From an uncultured Prevotella sp. (GTDB lineage: Bacteria > Bacteroidota > Bacteroidia > Bacteroidales > Bacteroidaceae), in the NCBI GenBank assembly GCA_946403845.1, contig CAMJBL010000005.1:1-64000 (forward strand): a stretch of DNA of 64,000 bases, read 5' to 3'. The translations under genes were made by a program, and so were the position numbers. The notes under the pieces were generated by a model that searched no databases, was not told the origin of the DNA, and saw only the letters and a program-made list of their open reading frames with translations. This document shows, piece after piece, positions 52,801-59,345 of the stretch (the first letter of the stretch is position 1; every line of letters begins with the position of its first letter).

Positions 52801-53186
52801 TTCAGCGTTGCATCATAGCCAACAGCGATGCCATGATTAGCATTCAGTGTTGCACCGTCACAGAGGATAATATTCACCGTACCATCTATGACGAGGCAGC
52901 CGCTGTAAGTGACAGGACTGCCACTAGGCACATAATAGGTACCGGCGCCCAAAGAAAAATCATTCACAGTGGACTGAGATCCACTCAAAGCCGAAGGGGA
53001 ATCAGCCCTTGTCTTCACAAACTTTGAACCGTCGTACATGTAATAATCTACCTGTGCCAACGTACTTTGTGGAATGAGCATCATGGCAAAGATCGCCAAA
53101 AGGATTCTTGTCACAGTGTTTAGCCGTCTGGTCTTCATCCCGAAAGGCCTCGGCTCCTGTTGATAGTTGAATAATTGTTCAGTCAT
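46839..53186 (-). CDS. Giant secreted repeat protein with GLUG and MBG/Ig-like modules, 2115 residues
   Basis: A predicted surface or extracellular protein. Signal region 1-45 (an alternative start is Met17, 53138). Residues about 90-300 are glycine-rich beta-helix-like (YGAGIGGGRNGEGGTVNIYGG). About 330-820 is a set of low-GC modules. About 830-1060 has GLUG-type units (GLFGF, GGIVGYQFSS, GGISGYFNGG). From about 1150 come MBG/Ig-like modules; two of them, starting MTGIQASGYTGAYDG and LTGVQATGYTGDYDG, repeat about 256 residues apart. The C-terminus WYDMQGRQINKPTKAGLYIR plus NGQKVVIKNK matches that of the next gene. Probably an adhesin-like protein; no enzyme motif. Promoter at 53234-53241. 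Confidence 0.75.
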   Translation of the reverse strand: MTEQLFNYQQEPRPFGMKTRRLNTVTRILLAIFAMMLIPQSTLAQVDYYMYDGSKFVKTRADSPSALSGSQSTVNDFSLGAGTYYVPSGSPVTYSGCLVIDGTVNIILCDGATLNANHGIAVGYDATLNIYGQEKGTGQLIASGYNFNSGGTDYYKGPAIGGYYRQMGNNSATTSQCGKIFIHGGIITASSYSPIGSFDDAAGIGGWGADGASNGPRELTVYGGKVTATGGLYGAGIGGGRNGEGGTVNIYGGEVIATGGDGDRSNNAPARGIGAGVSTAVVAAAPGNGTLTLGSGVTCYGDNTNTDPTGLNPQTTVSTRYQYMKTDRTYDLAVGVTTVKASNASNINSASTGTASFYPATNTLILNNLSANGPIVSNLANLTIVLNDENKLTGTQGYIESNNTSATLTIKKGSDGYLTLTNSTGTSAVSGFASVTLEDVYIHTSNCYKYDDDGSKKMAYLTPSGDYSGWSNVQDLEFTTDVYYPLWIESQQVKGSTASYSCGNGTASFAPASGSTPATLSLKDATIGTSNCIDTSLPELRILLDGVNTLSTCDPNHYSPIYSIVGTSKLIIAKAQNAKSSLLTLSTCYDENTPIRVVRGFSSVEVLDDLLCDITLGNGTTLNDANTLGATVYMNFPLWINGDQVTSLNCGNVLGDLTGKPTVIYDPVNFKLTLDGVSNIRVSGDDPGIKSGLDNLTVNLASGSYFQFNGNARRAAFEGVNGTENIIFETNSANVGLYVSSADKDIIKNFNSITYNNGLSLWKQYSSNYGQFDAAIRTAPWAGDGTSSNPFKITNVADLKQIATEINNNSYTLDQHFELTSDIDCGNEGPMASIGIISNNAFQGTFDGDDGNGGNYKIINQTTPYGLFGFISEKCVIKNLTIDNCTVTGTNSGESVAGLVAEIRSSDAEINNCHVINSSISSGDNDNILNAGGIVGYQFSSTVTGCSVENTTITMTQQNRSSDQKVGGISGYFNGGTIQNCDVKSSTISSQTSGTNELYTGAIAGELGIPVTLTNNTYDASVQVKTKKGSASEVVRSGNDQRGTGQADANGDFDVFYDSNNNVVNGAVLTGLQTINVDVGSNGTVEYLEGYYRYDQQNKKVYALPYSISTQKTKIKATSNLGYDQPTISLTLNGGSYNLANTTAGTDNTGAANATWEFEMPEDDLTATIAFPLDFSNANRTFAISNPADAKKVYDGNQISITQIKTKPSSNSAANTEITLDYNNGDFTITEYKQQTTTELKSLGTTAPTNAGNYKVVIKGNGNFSGTATVDFKIEQADGKVSVTNLTQEVTYDGNSHALSGVSVTGGTAVVTYYEKEADRTAGTSGTTQAPTKANVYYVKVSQGNANYASQDVLVTFTINPADIKNAVITAIAEDAWTYDGTAKKPTPEVKFNNKKLTEGDDFTYSWSNNTNAAKSTDNNAPEVIITGKGNFTKTNSLKFTINKATMTGIQASGYTGAYDGAKHGITVTAPAGATVKYGTNVGSYTDTKSPEYKDYSANPYTVYYEVSQANYNTVTGSQDVVINKRSLSGATIGTIAKQTYNKAPHTPEPDVSLVLTAGGQPTKLEKGTDYKFSYENNTDAGRATIKATGQGNFMGDASWNFDIDKADATITFAPDIVYEATYLDQDFTKTVSNTGDGVVKYSSGDENVATVNQTTGQVSIVGSAPNGILMTATVQDGKNYQYATKTATYTLIVKEATLTGVQATGYTGDYDGAGHGITVTAPAGATVKYGTNANSCTDTRSPEYKDYSANPYKVYYEVSQANFATVKGSQTVTINKRSLSGASISQVANETYNGNPYTPEPDVTLVLVAGNQATKLEKGTDYTLAYENNTNAGTATVKVIGTKNFKDEESVNFTISKADISTAVIDAIAAQTYTGSAITPTPAVTWGGKTLKAGTDFTYSYANNTDAAQSTDTPAPTVTITGKGNFTSSASTKFTILDRVASIDLGGRTFRTYYNASETNRVPDDIQAYIVTGVNGNEVTVQPVSYIPKQTPVLLEAKAGAKSVKNKADDFTTNKLAYATNDVAANGNQYLLYNGEFVRASGTISGKVYLDLGSSSPARSYTINTNNTTAIEGVFDEETDGEEKWYDMQGRQINKPTKAGLYIRNGQKVVIKNK
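47600..48870 (-). repeat. Tandem duplicated MBG modules inside the giant protein gene
   Basis: Two stretches about 768 bp apart (starting near 48083 and 48851, read leftwards) encode closely matching modules with HGITVTAPAGATVKYGTN, SPEYKDYSANPY, YYEVSQAN, INKRSLSGA and KLEKGTDY. The DNA is nearly identical over long runs, so the duplication is recent or kept uniform by recombination. Boundaries are approximate. Confidence 0.75.
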
Positions 53187-53233
53187 AATGGTATTTTTAA
53201 TGTTATTATTTTCAGTTGACTATTATTTGGTTG

Positions 53234-53241
53234 CAAAGATA
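53234..53241 (-). promoter_or_regulatory. -7 box of the giant protein gene
   Basis: TATCTTTG on the minus strand, 47 bp before the ATG at 53186. Confidence 0.6.
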
Positions 53242-53313
53242 CAAAGAAAAAATGAAACGACCAAATTTAATTTTAAAAATAACACGCGCATAAAAAGAAA
53301 AAAGCACGCTCTC

Positions 53314-53715
53314 AATTACAAATTACAGATTACAGTTTTATTTTGGCATGTATTGACTGTTTAATTGGGCTTACTTGGGCGAACCGTAGGATAAGTGCCA
53401 CTTATTTTCTGAGGACACCTGTCTTTCTATAGGTTAAGAGCCATCTGCTATTCAGCGAATGGCTCTTAATCGTGTATGTAGTTTGGTACTCTGTCCGAAT
53501 TAGTCTATTAGTCAATTAGTGTTTTTGAAAATATAAAATGCGTTATAAATAGTCACAAATCCTTTCTAATAATAATATATTATAATATATTATTATTAGA
53601 ATATTACAATTTATTTACTTCTTATCATAACTAATATACTCAAAACAAAATGACTAATTCACTAATTCACTAACATTGGGTGCCGAATTAAAACTGTAAT
53701 TTGTAATTCGTAATT
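53314..53715. repeat. Nested inverted short-repeat arrays around a 38-bp palindrome
   Basis: Outer pair: AATTACA x2 plus GATTACA (53314-53334), and TGTAATT x2 plus CGTAATT (53695-53715), including a perfect 15-bp inverted repeat. Inner pair: TTAGT every 8 bp (53498-53521), and ACTAA every 8 bp (53652-53674). At the centre is a perfect 38-bp AT-rich palindrome (53564-53601). Between the left outer and inner arrays is a hairpin with an 11-bp stem (53434-53444 with 53459-53469). No gene lies in 53187-53968. Confidence 0.8.
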
Positions 53716-53791
53716 GGATCTATCTTGAAGAGACTTTGAAAACTATTTACATTTGGAACACAAACGAAAAACAGGCATTTTTGCGGCCTAA

Positions 53792-53872
53792 CTAGGAAAC
53801 AAAAATTTCATCGTTAGAAAGAAAGTGTTTCCTAGGGAAAGCGCAAAAACTGCATCTGGTGTGGTTTTGCGA
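53792..53872. other. Two adjacent hairpins in the gene-free region
   Basis: CTAGGAAACA (53792-53801) pairs perfectly with TGTTTCCTAG (53826-53835). Next to it, CGCAAAAAC (53842-53850) pairs with GTTTTGCG (53864-53871), with one bulge. Not an obvious terminator for a neighbouring gene; unknown. Confidence 0.45.
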
Positions 53873-53904
53873 AAGTTCTTGACAATATAACAAAGACGCC
53901 GGGA

Positions 53905-53937
53905 GAAAACAAAAACTGCCGCCGTTGGGAAACGGCG
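53905..53937 (-). terminator. Terminator of the partner-switching operon
   Basis: Stem CGCCGTT/AACGGCG (53920-53926 with 53931-53937). On the minus strand it is followed by a T-rich tail (TTTTTGTTTT). It lies 32 bp past the coiled-coil protein gene. Confidence 0.8.
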
Positions 53938-53968
53938 ACAGCCTATGGTCGGGCAGCGGATAAACGGG

Positions 53969-54310
53969 TTATCCCTGCAAGCTATCGAACTTCTTCAGCA
54001 AGGCCTTCAGGCGCTCTACGCTGTCAGGATCCTTGTCGTTCTGGGCAATCAGTTCGAGGTTGTGGCGGATGTCGGCCATCTTATCGAACAGGAGCAGAGC
54101 CTGCTCATAGCCCTTACCAATACTGTCAAAGTTTTTCGAAAGCGAATCGTAATCCTCCAGCAGACGCTGCTGCTCGTTGACGCGCTTCTCGTAGTCCTTC
54201 AGCAGCTGCTCTCTGTCCTCATTCTGCTTCTTGACCGACTTCGCCTGCAGGAACAAGGCTACAGCCAGTGCTCCCACGATAACGGCCAATACGATAATAG
54301 CGATATCCAT
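53969..54310 (-). CDS. Small membrane-anchored coiled-coil protein at the end of the partner-switching operon
   Basis: A 113-residue protein: one N-terminal transmembrane helix (about 3-22, IIVLAVIVGALAVALFL), then a charged heptad-rich coiled coil (about 28-75) and a helical tail. No known domain. It starts 5 bp after the STAS protein gene, so it belongs to the same transcription unit. It may anchor or scaffold the switch proteins at the membrane; this is inferred from position only. Confidence 0.65.
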   Translation of the reverse strand: MDIAIIVLAVIVGALAVALFLQAKSVKKQNEDREQLLKDYEKRVNEQQRLLEDYDSLSKNFDSIGKGYEQALLLFDKMADIRHNLELIAQNDKDPDSVERLKALLKKFDSLQG

Positions 54311-54315
54311 AGTGC

Positions 54316-54627
54316 TTAATCCTTTCTCTGTTCAACCTTCATAAACTTCGTAAAGCCCGTCATGGCGAGCACCTTGTAGATTTCAGGGCTGACGTTGGTC
54401 ATCTTAAACTGTCCGCGCTGCTGCATCACCGTGCGCATGGTCTTCTGGATGATACGGAGACCCGAGCTGGCCATATAGGTCAGTTCAGAGCAGTCCATCT
54501 CGAGATCCACGCCACCGTCTTTCAATGCCGGCTGGATATCGGCCTCAAATTGATTTGCATTCATGGTGTCGATACGACTACCTGTCTTAATGATGGTTTT
54601 ACCACCTTCTTTCAAAATCTGTGTCAT
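54316..54627 (-). CDS. STAS-domain anti-sigma factor antagonist (SpoIIAA/RsbV-like)
   Basis: A 103-residue single STAS domain. LEMDCSELTYMASSGLRIIQKTMRTV contains the conserved Ser pair (ASSGLR) whose phosphorylation by an RsbW-type kinase controls partner binding. It lies 21 bp after the kinase gene and 5 bp before the coiled-coil protein gene. In the classic scheme the unphosphorylated form takes the kinase away from its target; here the final target is unknown. Confidence 0.88.
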   Translation of the reverse strand: MTQILKEGGKTIIKTGSRIDTMNANQFEADIQPALKDGGVDLEMDCSELTYMASSGLRIIQKTMRTVMQQRGQFKMTNVSPEIYKVLAMTGFTKFMKVEQRKD

Positions 54628-54648
54628 AATTTTTCTATTGTTAATTTG

Positions 54649-55071
54649 TTAATTACTTTGATCTTCAATTCCCTTAGTCATCGTCAACAGGTTCTTGCCT
54701 TCCAGACGCTGGTAGGTTACCTTGTTCATGATGTTCTTGACGATAAAGATACCCATACCGCCCAAGTCACGGTCGGCTGGGTTGACATCCAGGTCGGTGT
54801 CTTCCTTTGCCGTGGGGTCGAATTCCTTGCCCTGATCGCTCAAGACAAAGGTCAACTCCTTCCCGTCGCTCTTAGCCAACAGCTCAATGTCGGCGATTAC
54901 GCCTTCCGGATAAGCATAGAAAATCACATTGGTCACCATCTCCTCCATGACCAGATTCAGGTTCATCTGCAACTCCATGCTCAGCCCTAGTTCCTCGCCG
55001 ATTTCCTCAACGAACTGGGCAACTTTCTCCAGTTCAGTGATTTGATTTTTGATGCGGAGTTCCTTTCTCAT
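54649..55071 (-). CDS. RsbW/SpoIIAB-type ATP-binding serine kinase (anti-sigma factor-like)
   Basis: A 140-residue GHKL ATPase domain: N-box NLVMEEMVTNVIFYAYP, G1 box LSDQGKEFDP, G2 box LGGMGIFIVKNIMNKV. Such kinases phosphorylate a STAS antagonist and hold a second partner, often a sigma factor. The STAS gene follows 21 bp later and the SpoIIE-type phosphatase gene precedes it by 18 bp. Length and motifs are complete. Confidence 0.88.
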   Translation of the reverse strand: MRKELRIKNQITELEKVAQFVEEIGEELGLSMELQMNLNLVMEEMVTNVIFYAYPEGVIADIELLAKSDGKELTFVLSDQGKEFDPTAKEDTDLDVNPADRDLGGMGIFIVKNIMNKVTYQRLEGKNLLTMTKGIEDQSN

Positions 55072-55089
55072 AAACTTATAGATTTGTTA

Positions 55090-57198
55090 TTAGCTATTTC
55101 TGATTACTTTCACGCAGAGCATCGTCAGGTCGTCGTTAGGATCGGCGCCGTCGCGATGCTTCTCCACTTCGGAGGCCAGCAGCTCGATGGTCTGCTTGGA
55201 GCTCTCGAAAGGTGTCGTCTCAAGGATTTCCAGCAGGCGCTCGTCGGAGAACTGCACCTGCTCACGGTTCTCGGCCTCGTTAAGGCCGTCGGTATAGACA
55301 AACAGCGGCTGGTTGCTGATGTCGGCAATCTCCTCGCCCTCGTAATCAAACTCAGGCATGAGGCCGATTGGCAGGTTGGGAATCATCTCAAGGAACTCGG
55401 TCTTACCGTCGCCGATGAGTACTGGCGGGTTGTGACCGGCGTTGCAGAAATTGAGATGACCCGTGGTGAGGTCGACCAGTCCGATAAACATCGTGACGAA
55501 CATACCCTGCTCATTATCGTCGCCCGAGAGGGCATCGTTGATGTGTGTGGCAATCTCAGCGGGCTGCATGCGCTGTGCAGCGAGGGTGCGGAAGAGTCGC
55601 GTGGCCTGGGCCATGAACAACGAGGCCGGCACACCCTTGCCCGACACGTCGCCCAGACAGAAGTAGAGCAGATCACCCAAGAGGAGATAGCCATACAGGT
55701 CGCCTCCCACCTCCTTGGCGGGGGTCATCGAGGCAAACAGGTCGAGGTCGTCGCGCTCGGGGAACTGACTGGGCACCATCGACATCTGGATGTTACGGGC
55801 GATGCGCAGGTCGCTCTCAATACGCTCCTTGGCGGCGGTGGTCTCCTCCAACTGGTCGTAAGCCGTCAACAGCTGCTGGTGGGTCTCCTCCAGTTTGCCG
55901 TGCGCCTGCTCAAGGCTCTCGTGGGCCTTCTTCAGGCGACGGGCTGAACGGATGCGGAAATAGAGGAAGATGGCCAACGAGAGCACCAGAATGGAGGCAA
56001 TGGTAATGATGCTGCGCATCTGCTCCTCAGCACGCTTCATGCGCTCCTCGTCGAGGGCGTATTTGGTATTCATCTCCGCCAGCTGACGCTTGGTATCGCT
56101 GGAGTTGATGGAGTCGTTGATCTGATACATCTCGTTATAGAGCTTCGCTGCGTCGGCATGGCGTCCCAGATTCGTCAGGATCTCAGCTCGCTGCTGCTTC
56201 ACACGGATGAGCTCTGCCATATCGCCAACACCCTCATGAAGGGCTAACAGCTGGTCGCTCTGCAAAAGGGCCTCAGGATAGAACTCGAGCATGGCGAGAT
56301 AACGGATGCGGTAGAAAAGCCAGGAGCGATAGACTGCAGTATCTTCGGAGGGTATATTCTTACGGGCCTCTTCAAGCATCTTATCGGCCTTTTCGATGTC
56401 ACCCAGTCCAAGCGCAGACTCTGCACAACCGAGATAATAATAGGCCCAGTCGGGAAGAAGGCCGGGATTATCCCTGGTCACTTTCTTATCCACAATAAGC
56501 TGCTCAAGGAATGCCAACCACTGACCGGTCATCCTATCCATATCGGTATAGCGCTGCTGCTTCTCCAACACTTCGCATTGGGTCGTAAACAGCTCTGAAA
56601 GCACCTGTGGGATGGGTTTTTGCCGCATCAGGATATCAATACCCTGCTTATTGATAGCGGCAGCTTCATCCAGATTGTTCATAGTGTAATAGGCATTACC
56701 CATCACATAACAGGCGAGTCCGCTGCCAAAATCATCCTTATCGTCCTTGGCAAACTGATACATCTTCTCAGCCTCCTTCAAGCCTGTAGCCAAAGAGCCG
56801 CAATAGACGTAGGTATTCACCAAGCAGCTCCACGCATCGTAGAATTTCTCACGGATTCCATGATCACGGATAAAATCAATGTCATCGGGAGCATAATGAA
56901 TCACAGAGTCGTTCTGGTCACTGTTATAGAAAAACAAAATACGATTATAACGGGCGTAACTCTCTTCACGCATATTGCCTTGTTTGCGGCTTTCCCGAAG
57001 ATAATCGTTAATGCATTGCCACTGAAACTGGTAATCGTCTTCTTCCAGACTGGCCTCATAGAGTAGCGACAATAATTCCAACTTTTCTTGCCCTTGAGCA
57101 TGCTCCAATCGCTTCTTAATGTCGTCGGCTTCCGTCGCAAAAACACCCACCGCCGCCATCAAGAGGCACATACTCACAAACAATCGGCTCAGATTCAT
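55090..57198 (-). CDS. SpoIIE/RsbU-type PP2C phosphatase with TPR sensor domain and one membrane helix
   Basis: A 702-residue membrane protein: signal peptide (1-21), an outward TPR-like helical region (about 25-370, e.g. ACYVMGNAYYTMNNLDEAAAINKQGI), a transmembrane helix (about 393-412), a coiled coil (about 415-460) and a C-terminal PP2C/SpoIIE domain. The metal-binding acids of that domain are in KEVGGDLYGYLLLGD, LGDVSGKGVPASLFMAQ and FVYTDGLNEAEN. It would dephosphorylate the STAS protein when the periplasmic TPR part is triggered. First gene of the operon; -7 TATATTTG at 57229-57236. Confidence 0.88.
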   Translation of the reverse strand: MNLSRLFVSMCLLMAAVGVFATEADDIKKRLEHAQGQEKLELLSLLYEASLEEDDYQFQWQCINDYLRESRKQGNMREESYARYNRILFFYNSDQNDSVIHYAPDDIDFIRDHGIREKFYDAWSCLVNTYVYCGSLATGLKEAEKMYQFAKDDKDDFGSGLACYVMGNAYYTMNNLDEAAAINKQGIDILMRQKPIPQVLSELFTTQCEVLEKQQRYTDMDRMTGQWLAFLEQLIVDKKVTRDNPGLLPDWAYYYLGCAESALGLGDIEKADKMLEEARKNIPSEDTAVYRSWLFYRIRYLAMLEFYPEALLQSDQLLALHEGVGDMAELIRVKQQRAEILTNLGRHADAAKLYNEMYQINDSINSSDTKRQLAEMNTKYALDEERMKRAEEQMRSIITIASILVLSLAIFLYFRIRSARRLKKAHESLEQAHGKLEETHQQLLTAYDQLEETTAAKERIESDLRIARNIQMSMVPSQFPERDDLDLFASMTPAKEVGGDLYGYLLLGDLLYFCLGDVSGKGVPASLFMAQATRLFRTLAAQRMQPAEIATHINDALSGDDNEQGMFVTMFIGLVDLTTGHLNFCNAGHNPPVLIGDGKTEFLEMIPNLPIGLMPEFDYEGEEIADISNQPLFVYTDGLNEAENREQVQFSDERLLEILETTPFESSKQTIELLASEVEKHRDGADPNDDLTMLCVKVIRNS

Positions 57199-57228
57199 AA
57201 ACCCATCAGTGATTAATTAGTGATTGTG

Positions 57229-57236
57229 CAAATATA
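57229..57236 (-). promoter_or_regulatory. -7 box of the partner-switching operon
   Basis: TATATTTG on the minus strand, 31 bp before the phosphatase ATG. Confidence 0.55.
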
Positions 57237-57297
57237 CGAAGAGTTTTTGAAATAGCCAACTTTTTGGGCAAAAACTTCCTAAAAGCCGCCTAATTTG

Positions 57298-57330
57298 ATG
57301 GAATTCATAGACAAAATACCAGAATTCCAT
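57298..57330. promoter_or_regulatory. Palindromic site upstream of the partner-switching promoter
   Basis: ATGGAATTC (57298-57306) and GAATTCCAT (57322-57330) form a perfect 9-bp inverted repeat with a 15-bp spacer, about 60 bp upstream of the -7 box. It could be an operator or only a hairpin. Confidence 0.35.
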
Positions 57331-57346
57331 GCAAATGTAACAAAAA

Positions 57347-57370
57347 AATGGGACTCTTAAGAGCCCCATT
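57347..57370 (-). terminator. Terminator of fba
   Basis: A near-perfect inverted repeat (AATGGGGCTCTT/AAGAGTCCCATT on the minus strand) followed by TTTTTTTG. It lies 22 bp past the fba stop. Confidence 0.8.
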
Positions 57371-57391
57371 CTTAAATATGCTTGAATAAAT

Positions 57392-58393
57392 TTAGCACTG
57401 TGCGAGCTTGCCGTCAGAACCGAGCACATTCACAATCTTGTGGATGTACATCTTCTTCATGTTCTCACGAGCGGGCTTCAGATACTGACGAGGATCGAAG
57501 TCTCCAGGATGCTCAGCGAGGTGCTGACGGATAGCAGCCGTCATAGCCAGACGAGAGTCAGAGTCGATGTTGATCTTGCAGACAGCGCTCTTAGAAGCCT
57601 TACGCAGCTGCTCCTCGGGGATACCGATAGCGGCGTCGAGCTTGCCACCGAACTTGTTGATGGTGTTCACCTCGTCCATAGGAACAGAAGAAGAACCGTG
57701 AAGCACGATGGGGAATCCGGGGAGTTTCTTCTCGATCTCGGCGAGGATGTCGAATGCCAATGGCGGTGGAACGAGCACGCCGTTCACCAGTGTGCACTGC
57801 TCAGGAGTGAACTTATGAGCACCGTGAGAGGTACCGATAGAGATAGCCAGAGAGTCGCAACCTGTACGGGTAGCGAAGTCGATAACCTCCTCGGGCTTGG
57901 TGTAGTGAGACTCAGCAGCGCTGACCTCATCCTCAACACCAGCGAGCACACCGAGCTCAGCCTCAACGGTTACGTCGAACTGATGAGCATAGTCGACCAC
58001 CTTCTTAGCCAGTGCAACGTTCTCCTCGTAAGGGAGGTGAGAACCGTCGATCATCACTGAAGAGAAGCCCATGTCGATACAGTCCTTGCAGAGCTCGAAG
58101 CTGTCACCGTGATCCAGGTGAAGCACGATCTCAGGGTGAGCGCAGCCCAACTCCTTGGCATAAGCCACAGCACCCTCGGCCATGTAACGCAGAATGGTAG
58201 CGTTGGCATAGTTACGAGCGCCCTTGGAAACCTGCATGATCACAGGAGACTTTGTCTCAACAGCAGCCATCACGATAGCCTGCATCTGCTCCATTGTGTT
58301 GAAGTTGAAAGCGGGGATAGCATAGCCACCGGCTACTGCTCTCTTAAACATCTCGCGGGTATTCACGAGACCCAAATCCTTGTAATTTACCAT
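57392..58393 (-). CDS. fba: Class II fructose-1,6-bisphosphate aldolase
   Basis: A 333-residue zinc-dependent aldolase of glycolysis and gluconeogenesis. GGYAIPAFNFNTMEQMQAIV, the zinc ligands in LHLDHGDSFELCKDCID, FSSVMIDGSHLPYEENV, VEAELGVLAGVEDEV, ISIGTSHGAHKF and IVLHGSSSVP are all family motifs. It stands alone with its own promoter (58448-58455) and terminator. Codon use looks highly optimised (few rare codons), in keeping with high expression. Length is normal for the class IIA/B border group of Bacteroidota. Confidence 0.95.
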   Translation of the reverse strand: MVNYKDLGLVNTREMFKRAVAGGYAIPAFNFNTMEQMQAIVMAAVETKSPVIMQVSKGARNYANATILRYMAEGAVAYAKELGCAHPEIVLHLDHGDSFELCKDCIDMGFSSVMIDGSHLPYEENVALAKKVVDYAHQFDVTVEAELGVLAGVEDEVSAAESHYTKPEEVIDFATRTGCDSLAISIGTSHGAHKFTPEQCTLVNGVLVPPPLAFDILAEIEKKLPGFPIVLHGSSSVPMDEVNTINKFGGKLDAAIGIPEEQLRKASKSAVCKINIDSDSRLAMTAAIRQHLAEHPGDFDPRQYLKPARENMKKMYIHKIVNVLGSDGKLAQC

Positions 58394-58447
58394 AACAATC
58401 TAAAATTAAAATATTTACGATTAACTTCCTATTTTCTAAATGCGTTG

Positions 58448-58455
58448 CAAAGGTA
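58448..58455 (-). promoter_or_regulatory. -7 box of fba
   Basis: TACCTTTG on the minus strand, 55 bp before the ATG. The place of its -33 element (about 58476) falls inside a 7-bp repeat array. Confidence 0.65.
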
Positions 58456-58463
58456 CGAAAAAA

Positions 58464-58604
58464 AGTGAAGAGTGAAGAGTGAAGAATGAAGAATTTGCTG
58501 CCGCCAAAGGCCATTTTTCATTTTATTTGCAATGGCAGCATCCTTAACGGTCGTTTTTGCCAAACTCACTTTTCACTTTTCACTTCTCACTTTTCATTTC
58601 TCTC
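58464..58604. repeat. Paired inverted 7-bp arrays between the LytTR gene and fba (element C)
   Basis: The left array has AGTGAAG three times plus AATGAAG (58464-58491). The right array has TTTTCAC twice plus TTCTCAC and TTTTCAT (58563-58604, ends degenerate). They are opposite in orientation and enclose about 70 bp, which includes GGCCATTTTTC and GCAATGGC. The core is not like that of elements A and B. The right array ends 4 bp from the LytTR stop. Confidence 0.8.
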
Positions 58605-58608
58605 ACCA

Positions 58609-59319
58609 CTAAGAAAGTGTATGCGTATCCAGATATTGCTGCACCTCCTCCTTATAGTTGTCGGAGATGGGGATAAAGATATCGCCGAACACAATGCGGA
58701 AGCGGTCGATAGAGCGAACCTCTGGCATGTGGACGATATAGGAGCGATGGGTACGCAGGAATTCCGGACGAGGCAGGTAATCCTCGAGCTTCTTCATACT
58801 CATCAGCGACATGATCTTCTCGCCGTTCTTCAGGCAGATACGCACATAGTCCTTCAGACCTTCCACATACAGGATATCGTCGAGACAGACACGCAGGAGC
58901 TTGTATTCGCTCTTGATGAACATGATACGGTCGTCGTTGTAAGTCTCGCGCTTCTGCAGGACATTATACCAGTCCTGCGCCTTCTCTGTGGCACGCAGGA
59001 AGTCCTCATAGCTGATGGGTTTCAGCAGATAGTCGAGGGCATTGACCTTATAGCCTTCGAGGGCATATTGCGGGAATGCGGTTGTAAAAATGATCTTGGT
59101 ATCCTTTGGCAGGATCTTGGCAAACTCCACACCACTCAACTCTGGCATCTGAATATCCAGGAACAACAGCGGCACGGGGTTGTCACGCAGATCGCGCATG
59201 GCCGTAATCGCACTATTATAGGTACCCGTCAGATTCAGATAGGGTGTTTTTGATACATAACTTTCCAGAAGACCTGCAGCCAATGGCTCGTCATCAATGA
59301 TGGCACAATTAATTGTCAT
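58609..59319 (-). CDS. LytTR-family response regulator
   Basis: A 236-residue two-component regulator: receiver domain (1-120) with the acidic pair in AIIDDEPLA, phospho-Asp in LLFLDIQMPELSG, and Lys in DYLLKPIS, then a LytTR DNA-binding domain (about 135-235; FIKSEYKLLRVCLDDILYVEGLKDYVRI, LPRPEFLRTHRSYIVHM). It starts 26 bp after the histidine kinase gene and ends the efflux operon, so it probably regulates the efflux genes in response to envelope stress or a transported compound. Confidence 0.92.
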   Translation of the reverse strand: MTINCAIIDDEPLAAGLLESYVSKTPYLNLTGTYNSAITAMRDLRDNPVPLLFLDIQMPELSGVEFAKILPKDTKIIFTTAFPQYALEGYKVNALDYLLKPISYEDFLRATEKAQDWYNVLQKRETYNDDRIMFIKSEYKLLRVCLDDILYVEGLKDYVRICLKNGEKIMSLMSMKKLEDYLPRPEFLRTHRSYIVHMPEVRSIDRFRIVFGDIFIPISDNYKEEVQQYLDTHTLS

Positions 59320-59345
59320 ACTTTCTGTTCTTAATTTTTTAATGA

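Noticed and set aside
53187..53968. Possible insertion sequence or integrated element in the 780-bp gene-free region
   Set aside because: Inverted arrays and hairpins are present, but no transposase remnant, target duplication or attachment site could be shown.
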